Numbered from the stretch's first letter, positions 7,950 through 16,512 are shown. The stretch is DNA of 40,624 nucleotides from Hyphomonadaceae bacterium (GCA_030158285.1 JAOATF010000157.1:1-40624), one strand, 5' to 3'. Translations and numbers: made by a program. The notes: generated by a model from the letters alone, not told the origin.

Positions 7950-8732
7950 TCAGCCCGGCTTGCGGAATTTGAACAGGAACTGGTCCGTATGCCGCCGGAT
8001 GGTGGCGTCGAAGACCATCTTGGTGCGGTCGTCGGTGGGGTTAGCCAGAACATCGCTCTTGCTGACCATCTGCAGGCCGACCGACTGGGCGGACGAGACC
8101 ACGATGGACGGATCGATGCGGTGCAGGGTCTGCGCGATGGTGGGCGGGGCGCCCTGTTCGGCGGCGTGGTCCATGGCGATGAACAGGCCGCCCGGCTTCA
8201 GGACACGGACAATCTCGGCATAGGTCTTGTCGTCGGCGCCCAGACCGTTGGTGTTCGGCGGCTTGTAGTAGATTTCGTGCGGTCCGAGGATCCACAGCAC
8301 GCGATCAACCGAGCCGGTGGCGATCTGCTCGAGATCATCGAAGTGCGATTTGACGATCACCGCGTTCTTGAGACGGCCGGCATCGGTGCGCGCCTTGAAG
8401 GCGGCGTCACCATACGCGAATTCGGACGGGTACTGGACGATCAGCTTGCCGTTCGCGCCGATGGCGGTGGAGATGATGTCCGAATACCAGCCGCGGCCAG
8501 CTTCGAGTTCGAGCACGGTGTCGCCGGCGCGGAGTTCGGCGAAGGCGAGGACTTCGGCGGGCTTGCGCGCTTCGTCATCCTTGCGGTCGGCTTCGGGGCG
8601 GGCGGGATCGGCGAGGGCGGCGGCATAGTCAGCCGCGACCATGCCGGGCGGGCCGGCAGGGGCCGCCGTGGTGCCGCAGGCGGCGGCGAAGAGCGCCAGC
8701 GCGCTGGCCGCGAATGTGATCGTGCGTTTCAT
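7950..8732 (-). CDS. class I SAM-dependent methyltransferase-fold lipoprotein (copy 1)
   Basis: Protein of 260 residues. A lipoprotein signal ends in A-A-A-C (Cys19). The rest is a class I methyltransferase fold: V-L-E-L-E-A-G-R-G-W-Y-S at about 73-84 as the SAM-binding motif I, V-D-R-V-L-W-I-L-G-P-H-E as motif II region and V-L-K-P-G-G (about 177-182) as motif III. It fits the exported predicted-methyltransferase group I know as COG4798; no substrate is known. The ATG at 8732 has AGAGGGA upstream and gives the signal; the longer frame adds nine residues. It is a tandem paralogue of the next gene upstream, from which a hairpin separates it. Confidence 0.85.
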   Translation of the reverse strand: MKRTITFAASALALFAAACGTTAAPAGPPGMVAADYAAALADPARPEADRKDDEARKPAEVLAFAELRAGDTVLELEAGRGWYSDIISTAIGANGKLIVQYPSEFAYGDAAFKARTDAGRLKNAVIVKSHFDDLEQIATGSVDRVLWILGPHEIYYKPPNTNGLGADDKTYAEIVRVLKPGGLFIAMDHAAEQGAPPTIAQTLHRIDPSIVVSSAQSVGLQMVSKSDVLANPTDDRTKMVFDATIRRHTDQFLFKFRKPG

Positions 8733-8770
8733 GTTTCGTCCCTCTGAGTGCTGTCTCAAGCAAGTGACAA

Positions 8771-8797
8771 GGCGCGAACCGCTTTGCGGTCCGCGCC
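8771..8797 (-). terminator. hairpin between the two methyltransferase genes
   Basis: Inverted repeat: GGCGCG (8771-8776) pairs with CGCGCC (8792-8797), and inside it ACCGC (8778-8782) pairs with GCGGT (8786-8790) around a TTT loop, with a single A/C mismatch between. It lies after the stop of the upstream methyltransferase copy and before the ribosome binding site of the downstream copy. On the minus strand it is not followed by a clear U run, so it may act as an attenuator or RNA stabiliser rather than a full terminator. Confidence 0.55.
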
Positions 8798-8822
8798 TTT
8801 CCCTATCTAACGTTCTAGCCGT

Positions 8823-9638
8823 CTACTTCTTGCGGTAGCGCAGCAGGTATTGGTCCGTCGTCCCCTGAATCGACTTGTCGAACACGTTCTTGGTGTGATC
8901 GTCAGCCGGATTGGCGAGCAGGGGGCTTTCCTCGTCCAGCGTGAAGCCGGCTGCTTCGATCAGCGGTTTCACGATGGCGGCGTCGAGCCGGTGCAGGTCG
9001 TTGCCCGTCGTGTCGGGCGCGCCCGGCACAGTGGCGTGGTCCATGACGATGAAGTAGCCACCCGGCTTCAGCACGCGGGCGATGTCGGCGAAGACGGCTG
9101 CGGGCGCGCCCATTGGGAGGTCGCCGCATTCCTTCTTGCACCACAGCTCGTGCGGGCCCTGATACCAGGTGACGACGTCGACCGACGCATCGCCGGCGTC
9201 GAGCTTGTCGAACATGGTGTTGGAGACCGTGACGTTGGGCAGGCGGTTGTCCTTGAGGCGGACGTCGAGCGTCTTCTTGTAGAAGCTCTCGAATTCCTTG
9301 GGCGACTGCATGATCACCTTACCCGTCGGTCCCACGACGCGAGCGAAGAGTTCGGTGTAATAGCCGCCGCCGGCTTCCAGCTCGAGCACGGTCTGGCCGG
9401 GCATCAGCTTCGAGAAGGCCATGACCTCGGCAGGCTTGCGCGCGGCATCGCGCGCCGCGTCATCCGGCAGGCGCTCCGGCGTGAGGAACGACGCATAGTC
9501 CGGCGCGACAGGCGCCGGCGGTTCAGCCGGCGTTTCGGCGACGGGCGTTTCCGGGGCCTTGGCTTCGCCGCCGCAGGCCGTGAGCATGGTGAGGGCGAGC
9601 GCCGAGGCGCCGGCCAGCATCAGGATGTTGCGTTTCAT
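8823..9638 (-). CDS. class I SAM-dependent methyltransferase-fold lipoprotein (copy 2)
   Basis: Protein of 271 residues. A lipoprotein signal ends in L-T-A-C (Cys22), followed by a Pro/Ala/Glu-rich linker (about 26-46), then the methyltransferase fold: V-L-E-L-E-A-G-G-G-Y-Y-T (84-95) as motif I, G-P-H-E (161-164) and V-L-K-P-G-G (189-194). It shares with copy 1 the order A-R-K-P-A-E-V, G-P-H-E, L-H-R-x-D, L-A-N-P-x-D-D-x-T-K and the C-terminal T-D-Q-x-L. It has two Cys (C167, C171) that copy 1 lacks. The ATG at 9638 with GGGAGAG upstream is preferred to the longer frame. It is divergent from the secreted unknown gene at 9867. Confidence 0.85.
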   Translation of the reverse strand: MKRNILMLAGASALALTMLTACGGEAKAPETPVAETPAEPPAPVAPDYASFLTPERLPDDAARDAARKPAEVMAFSKLMPGQTVLELEAGGGYYTELFARVVGPTGKVIMQSPKEFESFYKKTLDVRLKDNRLPNVTVSNTMFDKLDAGDASVDVVTWYQGPHELWCKKECGDLPMGAPAAVFADIARVLKPGGYFIVMDHATVPGAPDTTGNDLHRLDAAIVKPLIEAAGFTLDEESPLLANPADDHTKNVFDKSIQGTTDQYLLRYRKK

Positions 9639-9866
9639 TGTTCTCTCCCAGTGCGGCTCGGGGCCGCTGAACCGCGCGACCATACACCCGCGCCAAGCCG
9701 GAGCCAGCCTGTGAATAGTCAGGCAAGGCTGCGGCAAGCCTCGAAATCGTTACGGCTTCTCCATAGGGAAGGCGCTTCCGTATGGGGCAAGAAGGAGTAC
9801 AGTCGCGCCGCTGACAGTGCGCTCCAAGGAAGAGTGCTTGCAGAACAGGAATTACAGGAGGATTTC
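9639..9866. promoter_or_regulatory. divergent intergenic region, likely two promoters
   Basis: Gap of 228 bases between the divergent starts of the methyltransferase copy 2 (minus) and the secreted unknown protein (plus). It must hold promoters for both. I see no clear sigma-70 boxes and no strong palindrome; the only firm signals are the two ribosome binding sites, GGGAGAG for the minus gene and AGGAGG at 9856-9861 for the plus gene. Confidence 0.4.
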
Positions 9867-10958
9867 ATGCGTATGCTCAAGCCGGCCCTCGCCGCGATGG
9901 CGATGGCTTTGATCGCTCAACCCGCCCTGGCGCAGATTCCGCGTTCGCCGGACGGCAAGGCCGACCTCAACGGCGCCTGGAGCAACGCATCGCTCACGCC
10001 GCTGTCGCGTGCGCAGGGACAGAGCAAGCTGGTGGTCGACAAGGTAGAAGCGGACAAGATCGCCAAGGGCACGGCTCTGGCCGGCATCGCGGCGGACGAT
10101 CCGGAATTCAGCAACGCTGGCTATTCCGATCCGAACAAGGGCGCGCCGGAAAAGGGCGGCGATGACTTTGGCCTCAAGGGCTATGACAAGTTCTGGGTGG
10201 CGCCCGGCGACTCGCTGGCGCTGGTGAAGGGCGAATACCGCACCTCGAACATCATCGAGCCGGCCAACGGCCAGCTGCCGTTCAAGGATCCGGCCGGCCA
10301 GATGAAGAAGGCGATGGCCGGCTTCCAAGTCTACATGACCGGCAAGGCGCCGTATGAAGGCCCGGAAGAGCCCACGTTGTCCGAGCGCTGCCTGATCGGT
10401 TTCGGCCAGACGGGCGGGCCGGGCATGCTGAGCGTGCTGTACAACAACAACTACCAGTTCGTGCAGACGCCGGATCACCTGATGATCCTGGTGGAGATGG
10501 CGCATGACGCGCGCATCGTGCCGATCTTCAAGTCGGCGGAGGAAGCGCGGAAGGGTCACAAGCCGGCGACGATCAAGCCGTGGCTGGGCGACACGGTCGG
10601 CTGGTGGGATGGCGACACGTTCACCATGGAGACGATCAACATCAACCCGATGCAGGCCGGCGAGCAATCCTTCCCGGTGTCCGCAAAGGGCGTGGTGACC
10701 GAGAAGCTGACCCGCATCGGCGAGAAGGAAGTGTTCTACCAGTTCGAGGTCAACGATCCGGAGACCTACACGCAGCCGTGGAAGGCCGAGCTGAGCTTCT
10801 ATCCGGCGACGCGCGTGATGGAATACGCCTGCCATGAAGGCAATCACGGCATGATCGGCATCCTCGCCGGCGCGCGTGAACTGGAGCGTGCGGCCGAAGC
10901 CGAGAAGATCAAGGCGACGAAGGCCAAGCCGAAAGCCACCAAGTCGAAGACGCGCTAG
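9867..10958 (+). CDS. secreted protein of unknown function, Y-x-C-H-E-G-N family (copy 1)
   Basis: Protein of 363 residues with a Sec signal peptide ending in P-A-L-A-Q. I do not know a function. It belongs to a large family I recall from acidobacteria and proteobacteria with conserved blocks: N-G-A-W-S-N near the start; C-L-I-G-F-G-x-T-G-G-P and L-Y-N-N-N-Y-Q-F-V-Q; E-M-x-H-D-A-R-I-V-P-I; W-L-G-D-T-V-G-W-W-D-G-D-T; V-N-D-P-E-T-Y-T-Q-P-W-K; and Y-A-C-H-E-G-N-H-G-M. The C-terminus is a Lys-rich tail. The ATG has a full AGGAGG five bases upstream; the open frame running back to 8850 is antisense to the methyltransferase and is not real. A strong terminator follows. A paralogue lies at 18466. 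Confidence 0.85.
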   Translation: MRMLKPALAAMAMALIAQPALAQIPRSPDGKADLNGAWSNASLTPLSRAQGQSKLVVDKVEADKIAKGTALAGIAADDPEFSNAGYSDPNKGAPEKGGDDFGLKGYDKFWVAPGDSLALVKGEYRTSNIIEPANGQLPFKDPAGQMKKAMAGFQVYMTGKAPYEGPEEPTLSERCLIGFGQTGGPGMLSVLYNNNYQFVQTPDHLMILVEMAHDARIVPIFKSAEEARKGHKPATIKPWLGDTVGWWDGDTFTMETININPMQAGEQSFPVSAKGVVTEKLTRIGEKEVFYQFEVNDPETYTQPWKAELSFYPATRVMEYACHEGNHGMIGILAGARELERAAEAEKIKATKAKPKATKSKTR

Positions 10959-10981
10959 GCTTTCTGGCGATCTGAGTTTAG

Positions 10982-11015
10982 GGGCCGCGCTGTTTCCAGC
11001 GCGGCCCTTTGCTTT
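10982..11015 (+). terminator. Rho-independent terminator after the secreted unknown gene
   Basis: A perfect 11-base-pair stem: GGGCCGCGCTG (10982-10992) pairs with CAGCGCGGCCC (10997-11007) around a TTTC loop, followed by TTTGCTTTT. It lies 24 bases after the stop codon and ends the transcript before the DUF1993 gene. Confidence 0.85.
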
Positions 11016-11065
11016 TCGGTGTGTCGCAGCCTAGTTTCCGCTGCCCGTGGACGGAGGGGCATTTC

Positions 11066-11587
11066 ATGGCGATCACGCTTTACGACACGACGGTTGCACT
11101 GTTCCTGCAGACGCTGGGCGCCATGGAAGGCGTGCTGAAGCGCGGACAGGCGCATTGCGAGGACAACAACATTGCGCTCGCCGATATTCTCGAGACGCGG
11201 TTGTTTGAGAACATGCTGCCGTTGCGCTACCAGGTGCAGGCCGCCATCGGCCATTCGGTCGGCGCCATCGAAGGCACGAAGGGCGGCGAGTTCAAGCCCC
11301 CTTATGGCACGCCGACATCAGACTTTGCCGCCGTGCAGGGCGAGGTGGCGGCTGCGATCGCAAAGCTGAAGTCCTACACGCAGGACGAGGTGAACGCGCT
11401 CGAAAACAAGGACGTGGTGTTCAACCTTGGCGAGCGGCAGCTGCCGTTCGCGGGTAAGGGTTTCCTGCTCAGCTTCTCGCTGCCGAACTTCCATTTCCAC
11501 GCCACGACCGCGTACGACATCCTGCGGTCGAAAGGCGTGCCGCTGGGCAAGGCCGACTATATCGGCCGCCCGCAGTTGAAGATGTAG
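11066..11587 (+). CDS. DUF1993 family protein (DinB-like helical bundle)
   Basis: Protein of 173 residues, no signal peptide. The pattern starts with L-Y-D-T-T-V-A-L-F-L-Q-T-L-G-A-M-E-G-V-L, has L-F-E-N-M-L-P-L-R-Y-Q-V-Q in the first third and ends with F-S-L-P-N-F-H-F-H-A-T-T-A-Y-D-I-L-R-S-K-G-V-P-L-G-K-x-D-Y-I-G. This matches DUF1993, which I know as a four-helix protein distantly like DinB. No function is established; the conserved His pair near the end recalls the metal site of DinB proteins. The ATG at 11066 has GGAGGGG upstream and begins the domain; an earlier TTG frame start lies within the terminator and is rejected. Confidence 0.88.
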   Translation: MAITLYDTTVALFLQTLGAMEGVLKRGQAHCEDNNIALADILETRLFENMLPLRYQVQAAIGHSVGAIEGTKGGEFKPPYGTPTSDFAAVQGEVAAAIAKLKSYTQDEVNALENKDVVFNLGERQLPFAGKGFLLSFSLPNFHFHATTAYDILRSKGVPLGKADYIGRPQLKM

Positions 11588-11588
11588 C

Positions 11589-11618
11589 GCCTACTTGAAC
11601 AGGGCCTACTTAAACAGG
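11589..11618. repeat. tandem 15-base duplication at the 3' end of the SGNH gene
   Basis: Two head-to-tail copies of a 15-base unit, 11589-11603 and 11604-11618, differing at one position. On the minus strand each copy encodes A-L-F-K-stop, so the SGNH-hydrolase gene ends at the first copy and the second copy is left behind as an unread duplicate tail. Confidence 0.8.
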
Positions 11619-12805
11619 GCAAGGTCTATGGCTTCGCCCATCACGTTGTAGCCCGCATCGTTGGGGTGCAGCCAGTCGCCGGACTGGAGGCCTGCCTGCA
11701 TCTTGCGCGGGTTGGCGGGATCGCGCGTGGCGACATCGAAGTCGATGACGCCGTCGATCTCCTTCGTCGAGCGGATCCAGGCATTGACCTCCTGCCGCAC
11801 GGCTTCGCCAGCTTCGTGGAAATAGCGCGCGCCCTCATAGGGGAGCAAGGTGGCGAAGTAGACCTTCATGCCGCGCGACTTGGCGCGGACGATCAGCTGC
11901 CGGTAGCCACCGATCAATGTGGCCGCGGAAAGTGGCGTTGCGCCGCCATTGCCGATGTCGTTGATGCCTTCGAGGACGATGAACCATCTCGCGTTCGGCA
12001 CCGACGACACGTCGCGGTCGAAGCGGGCGAGGGCGTTGGCGCCGAAGATCGCGCCTTGCTGCGCCAGCACGCGGTTGCCCGCGATGGCCTGGTTGGACAC
12101 GCCGCGCGGCTCGCCGGCGGCGACAAGACGGTCGGCCAGCACATCCGGCCAGCGGCGGTTGGTATTGTTGGTGGAGGCGGTGCCGTCCGTGATCGAATCG
12201 CCAAATGTGACGATGGTGGCGGCGGATGCGGCCTGCACCTCGATGGCGGAGACATAGGCACGGCTGGTGAAAGTCTCTTTCGCTTCGAAGCCCGTGGCGG
12301 TGAAGTTGCCCGGGTTGGAAACGAACGTCGTGGCCGAGGCCGAGAAGTGGCACATGCAGGGGCCGGTCGGCTCGGGCATGAACAGGCTGATGGACAGCGA
12401 GTCGAGCGCCTTCACGTCGATCTGGATCGGATCGCTGAGCAACGGGGCGCCGGGCGGGATCACCGTCGATGTGGCCCCTGCGAAAAGGACGGGCAGGGGC
12501 TGGCCTACGGCTTTCCCATCCGCGCCGGCGAGCGCCACAGTGGCGGCGCCGATCTTCAGCGGTTTGTCGCCATATTCGTTGGTGAGGCGCAGGCGGATTT
12601 CAGCGCCGCCCTGGCTGAGGCGCATGACCTGCCGGATGGTCTGGTTGTCAAACGCCCGGCCGCCGACGAGCGGAATGGTGGGCGAGGCGCCCCATGCGCC
12701 CGCCCATCCGGGAGCGCTCTCAATTCGCGTAGCGGCGGTTACACCCGGCGAGGAAACGCAGCCTGCGAAGGCCAGCGCCAGCACGATACCCGACAGGCGT
12801 TTCAT
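11606..12805 (-). CDS. SGNH/GDSL-type hydrolase, lipoprotein
   Basis: Protein of about 399 residues. A lipoprotein signal ends in F-A-G-C. An N-terminal beta domain (roughly 30-190) precedes the SGNH esterase domain. All four blocks are visible: F-G-D-S-I-T-D-G with the nucleophile Ser, A-I-A-G-N-R-V-L with the Gly, G-I-N-D-I-G with the Asn, and D-W-L-H-P-N-D-A-G-Y with the Asp and His. Such enzymes deacylate or de-esterify sugars, lipids or polysaccharides; the envelope location suggests an external substrate. The ATG at 12805 with GGGAGC upstream gives the signal peptide; the longer frame to 12859 does not add one. It is divergent from yciB. Confidence 0.92.
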   Translation of the reverse strand: MKRLSGIVLALAFAGCVSSPGVTAATRIESAPGWAGAWGASPTIPLVGGRAFDNQTIRQVMRLSQGGAEIRLRLTNEYGDKPLKIGAATVALAGADGKAVGQPLPVLFAGATSTVIPPGAPLLSDPIQIDVKALDSLSISLFMPEPTGPCMCHFSASATTFVSNPGNFTATGFEAKETFTSRAYVSAIEVQAASAATIVTFGDSITDGTASTNNTNRRWPDVLADRLVAAGEPRGVSNQAIAGNRVLAQQGAIFGANALARFDRDVSSVPNARWFIVLEGINDIGNGGATPLSAATLIGGYRQLIVRAKSRGMKVYFATLLPYEGARYFHEAGEAVRQEVNAWIRSTKEIDGVIDFDVATRDPANPRKMQAGLQSGDWLHPNDAGYNVMGEAIDLALFK

Positions 12806-12976
12806 CGCAGCTCCCGTTGTTTTGCTGCATCCTATCGGCATGGAAGGCCGCCGGAACACGCAAATGTTGAATTTTGTCAGTGCTATTTACGGCTTTTGAG
12901 CCGGTCTGTAGGACTTGAATGAAGCTGTCGTGCGTCTCAGATGTCTGGGGCGGGCGCGCGTAAAGGGTTTCCAGAG

Positions 12977-13678
12977 ATGAGCTGGGTGAAGAAGGTCTAT
13001 CCGTTCAACGCGGAGCAGACGGTCAATATCTCCAGCGAGTTCGGCCCGCTGATCGCGATGTTCGTCGTCAACGGCATCACCGGCAAGGTCGAGGACGGAA
13101 CCTGGGCGCTGCTCATCGGCACCGTGCTGGCGATGGGCGCGATGCTGTGGGTGCTGAAGCGCCTGCCGGTGTTCCCGCTGATTGCATCAGGCGTAACCGT
13201 CGTGTTCGGCATCATGACACTGGTCACGGGCGACGCCATGTGGGTGCAGATCAAGGTCACCATCTTCAACCTGCTGTTCGCGGTGTTCCTGATCGTTGGC
13301 CTCGTGATGAAGAAGAATTTCTTCAAGTACATTTTCGAGAAGACGTTCCACTACACGCAGGAAGGCTGGGACAGGCTGACCTGGAGTTTTGCTGTCTTCT
13401 TCCTCGTGCTCGCGGGCGCAAATGAGTATGTGCGTGTGACGTTCCATCAGGGCCAGATGTACAACATTCTCGGCTACGAGATGGAAGGTGTGAACGTGTG
13501 GATCATGTTCAAGATCGCCATCATCATGCCGGCCACCGGCATCTATGCCTGGATCATGACGCGTATCCTGCAGCGTCACCGCCTGCCCGAGCCGACGCGC
13601 AGCGACATCGTCGCAACGGCGGTGAGCGGCGTTCCCGTGGCCCACAAGAAGGGCGCGGCGGATGCGCCGGTCGGCTGA
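12977..13678 (+). CDS. yciB: inner membrane protein YciB / septation protein A family
   Basis: Membrane protein of about 233 residues. The N-terminal E-F-G-P-L-I-A-M-F-V-V-N, the G-x-x-L-x-x-x-x-M-x-W-x-L-K-R-L-P-V-F-P-L loop, and the core W-V-Q-I-K-V-T-I-F-N-L-L-F-A-V, Y-I-F-E-K-T-F-H-Y-T-x-E-G-W-D-R-L-T-W and A-N-E-Y-V-R identify the family. About five hydrophobic helices are seen. YciB takes part in envelope and septum maintenance in enterobacteria. The basic, hydrophilic tail of ~25 residues is longer than I expect. The start at 12977 begins at M-S-W-V-K-K; an ATG at 12941 would add 12 residues, and neither has a strong ribosome binding site. Confidence 0.9.
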   Translation: MSWVKKVYPFNAEQTVNISSEFGPLIAMFVVNGITGKVEDGTWALLIGTVLAMGAMLWVLKRLPVFPLIASGVTVVFGIMTLVTGDAMWVQIKVTIFNLLFAVFLIVGLVMKKNFFKYIFEKTFHYTQEGWDRLTWSFAVFFLVLAGANEYVRVTFHQGQMYNILGYEMEGVNVWIMFKIAIIMPATGIYAWIMTRILQRHRLPEPTRSDIVATAVSGVPVAHKKGAADAPVG

Positions 13679-13750
13679 GGCTGATTGCGGATCCAATAGT
13701 TCCGAGCCACGAATCTCCTCGCGGCCTGCCCCCATCCTGGCTTCGCCGGA

Positions 13751-13773
13751 CTTCTCCCGCTTTGCGGGGGAAG
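13751..13773. terminator. hairpin between convergent yciB and M14 peptidase genes
   Basis: CTTCTCCCGC (13751-13760) pairs with GCGGGGGAAG (13764-13773) around a TTT loop with one T-G wobble. It lies between two convergent stops (13678 and 13784) and can serve both, although neither side has a long U run. Similar G/C-rich hairpins are frequent intergenic repeats in alphaproteobacteria, so it may also be a REP-like copy. Confidence 0.55.
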
Positions 13774-13783
13774 AGTTAGAGCA

Positions 13784-16450
13784 TCAGCGCGGCGGGTTGG
13801 CGTGGGCTGCGCCACGGAAGATCGCGTTCGCCAGCAGCACGTTGAGGCCATCGAGATAAGCGCGGACGGTCGGGTTCTGCGTGAACACGATCAGTTCGCC
13901 GCGACCCTTGGGCTCCACGACGACGAAGGGCTTGAAGGCAAGCTGCCGTTTCGTCTCGTCCCACAGATAGCCTGACGTCACGAGTTCGCCGGGGCCTGCG
14001 AAGCTGATCACGTTGACACCCGCATCGCGACGCGCCGGCGTGAAGATGTCGTTGCCCGTCATCAGTACGTTGAGCGAAGGCTTGAGCCCTGCGGCGAGCC
14101 AGTGGTCTGTGTCCGGGATCGCTTTCACGAGCGCGCCGGGCGATGCATCCGGTTCTTCTTCCAGCGGCATTTCGGCGGCGAGGAGGTCTGTGGCGGTGGT
14201 AAACTCCGTGCCGGGGACAGCGGCTTTGTCGTCTTCCTTCTTGTCCGCCTTGTCCTTGCGGACGGCGTTTTCCCGGCGGATCGAGGAGAGGCCGGTTTTC
14301 GGGTCCGCCACGAAATTGGAGGCTGAGCCGATGGCGATCAGCACGCCACCGCGTTCGGTCCATCCCTTGATGGCGGCGCCATCGCCAAGCACAGCACCAT
14401 AATTGCCATCCGGCAGGATCAGAACATCGAACTGCGAGAGCTCATCCGCGCCGAGGCTGGCAACACGCACGGGCGTCACCGGATAGCCGAGCTGGCGCTC
14501 CACCACGAAGCGGAGATTGCCGGCTGATGTCGGCGAGACGGGGCGATCCCACGCGATGGCAACGCGCGGCGCTTTATGCGGCACGACTTTCTCGCTGCCG
14601 AAGCTCGGACCCTGCGTGATCCAGCTGTCGTTAACGCCGACGACGCTTGCGCCTGCATCAGCGGCGAGGCGTTGCAGCTTCGCGGCGAGATCGGGCGTGG
14701 CGGACTTGCGGAAGATCAGCGTGCCGGAGGGATAGGACTGGCCCTCATGGGTGAAAGCGAAGTCGGAGCTGGAGACGTCGATGCCTTCGCGCAGGGCAGA
14801 GGACAGCAGGCGCACAGCAGCCGTCGATCCCCACGGCGCGAGGAAGCCGTAGGTGGCATCCGGGTTCGCGAATGTGGGCGGCGTCGGCGTGTCCATCGTG
14901 AAGGGTGCGAGCGCGCCTGTGGGCTCGTCTGCGCAACGATCGGTCGTGACGTTGAACATCAGCGGCAGCGACCACGCGGTGACGTCGTAGAGTTCGGCCT
15001 CGAGATCCTTGGCGCGGCGGCGTTCCTGCTCGGCCATGAAGGTCTTGTCGAGATTGACCTGCGGTTCCATCACCGTGCGCGCAAGGCGGCCGGCGGGTTG
15101 CGCCAGCGAGACGGTGTAGGACCCGGCGGGATAGGTCTTGCGGCAGGCGCGGATCGTGGCTGTCGCGCGGCTCACCTCGATGCCGTGTTGCGACAGCAGC
15201 TTGGCGAGGCGGTCGGCGGTCGACTGGTCCTGCTGCGGCGGGATCACGTAGGAGCGGACACTTCCCTTGCGGCCCTCGTCGATGGCGGAGGCGCGATAGG
15301 CGTAGAAGTCGCGCAGCAGTTTCTCGCGGTTCGCCGACATGGTTTCGAGTGTCGCGATGGACGAGGTGAAGTGGTGACGCACCGTGTCCTGATAGCTCAT
15401 GTCTGTGCCATCAGACTTGCGGACGAGGAGGCCACGCGCGGAGGCCTGTTCATACGTTGTGCCGATGGAGCCGTGGAACAACGGCCACGCGGCGCCATAG
15501 CCGGGATAGAACGCGTCATAGACTTCGCGGGTGAAGTAGGAGAATCCGAAGCGGTCGAACCATTTGGCGTTGTTGCGCCCGATCATTTTCAGCGAGTCAC
15601 GCTGGCTCTGGATGATGTCCGGGTTGTAGGGATCCGCTTCCGGGGAGAAGAAATAGGACGAGTTTGAGCCCATCTCGTGCAGGTCGACGAAGACCAGCGG
15701 AAACCAGTCCTGATAGATGGCGATGCGACCCTTCGTTTCGGGCTGGGTGATCGACAGCCAGTCGCGGTTCATATCGAACAGGTAGTGGTTGAAGCGGCCG
15801 CCGGGCCAGGGCTGGTTGCGCTCGGCTGCGATGGCGCTGCCGGAGGGAACGAGGCCGGTGGTGTCGTAGAAGCCGTTGACGAACCGGTCGCGGCCATCGG
15901 GGTTCTGCACGGGGTCGATAAACACCATCGTGTTGGCTAGGATGCCAGCGACAACCGGATCATCCTTCGCGGCGAGCAGGTGATAGGCCGTCATCATGGA
16001 GGCGTCGGCGGATGAAATCTCGTCGCCATGGACGCCATGCGCGAGCCACACGGAGCCCGGCGCACGCGCGATGATCGCGTTGGCGGCGGCTTGCGATGTG
16101 CGGCGCGGATCGGCCAGCGCCTTCATGTCCAGAGAGAAGCTGTCGAGCCCGGCGATGTTCTTCGGCGAGCTGATGACGGCGTAGACCAGCTCGCGGCCCT
16201 GCCAGCTTTTTGCGTAGGTCGTGACCTTGATGCGGTCCGGCGCGGCTTTCTGCAGTTCGCGGAAGTAGCGCACGACATCGGCCGCCGGTGTGATGCGCTC
16301 GCCGGAGGGCTTGCCGAGGACAGACTCGATCGTCGGGATGGCCGGGTCGTAGGTAACGCCCGGCAGGAAGTTCTGCGCCAGCGCCGTGGGGCTCGCCAGG
16401 GCCAGGAACACGGCCGAAACGGCGGCAGCAGCAGTGCGCATGAAGTTCAT
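13784..16450 (-). CDS. M14 family zinc carboxypeptidase, secreted
   Basis: Large protein of 888 residues with a Sec signal peptide ending in T-A-L-A-Q. The M14 catalytic domain covers about residues 50-380: H-G-V-H-G-D-E (138-144) gives the zinc ligands His141 and Glu144, and V-D-L-H-E-M-G gives the third ligand His258. A C-terminal part (about 600-860) has D-V-L-I-L-P-D-G-N-Y-G and G-G-V-L-I-A-I-G, a Rossmann-like, class I amidotransferase-like fold also seen in long M14 proteins. A charged Lys/Asp/Glu stretch lies around 720-740. It should hydrolyse peptides from the C-terminal side outside the cytoplasm. An ATG three codons later is also possible. Confidence 0.93.
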   Translation of the reverse strand: MNFMRTAAAAVSAVFLALASPTALAQNFLPGVTYDPAIPTIESVLGKPSGERITPAADVVRYFRELQKAAPDRIKVTTYAKSWQGRELVYAVISSPKNIAGLDSFSLDMKALADPRRTSQAAANAIIARAPGSVWLAHGVHGDEISSADASMMTAYHLLAAKDDPVVAGILANTMVFIDPVQNPDGRDRFVNGFYDTTGLVPSGSAIAAERNQPWPGGRFNHYLFDMNRDWLSITQPETKGRIAIYQDWFPLVFVDLHEMGSNSSYFFSPEADPYNPDIIQSQRDSLKMIGRNNAKWFDRFGFSYFTREVYDAFYPGYGAAWPLFHGSIGTTYEQASARGLLVRKSDGTDMSYQDTVRHHFTSSIATLETMSANREKLLRDFYAYRASAIDEGRKGSVRSYVIPPQQDQSTADRLAKLLSQHGIEVSRATATIRACRKTYPAGSYTVSLAQPAGRLARTVMEPQVNLDKTFMAEQERRRAKDLEAELYDVTAWSLPLMFNVTTDRCADEPTGALAPFTMDTPTPPTFANPDATYGFLAPWGSTAAVRLLSSALREGIDVSSSDFAFTHEGQSYPSGTLIFRKSATPDLAAKLQRLAADAGASVVGVNDSWITQGPSFGSEKVVPHKAPRVAIAWDRPVSPTSAGNLRFVVERQLGYPVTPVRVASLGADELSQFDVLILPDGNYGAVLGDGAAIKGWTERGGVLIAIGSASNFVADPKTGLSSIRRENAVRKDKADKKEDDKAAVPGTEFTTATDLLAAEMPLEEEPDASPGALVKAIPDTDHWLAAGLKPSLNVLMTGNDIFTPARRDAGVNVISFAGPGELVTSGYLWDETKRQLAFKPFVVVEPKGRGELIVFTQNPTVRAYLDGLNVLLANAIFRGAAHANPPR

Positions 16451-16512
16451 CAGGGAACGTCCTTTTTACGTCCTCCTGTCTAAGGGGTTTCTTCCTGAAA
16501 AGTCAGCGCAAG

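Noticed and set aside
8850..9866. Upstream extension of the secreted unknown gene copy 1
   Set aside because: The frame lies fully antisense to the methyltransferase copy 2; an AGGAGG and signal peptide mark the true start at 9867.
11666..12922. 418-codon plus-strand frame opposite the SGNH hydrolase
   Set aside because: No recognisable pattern, repetitive Gly/Arg/Asp composition, and the SGNH motifs on the minus strand are complete.
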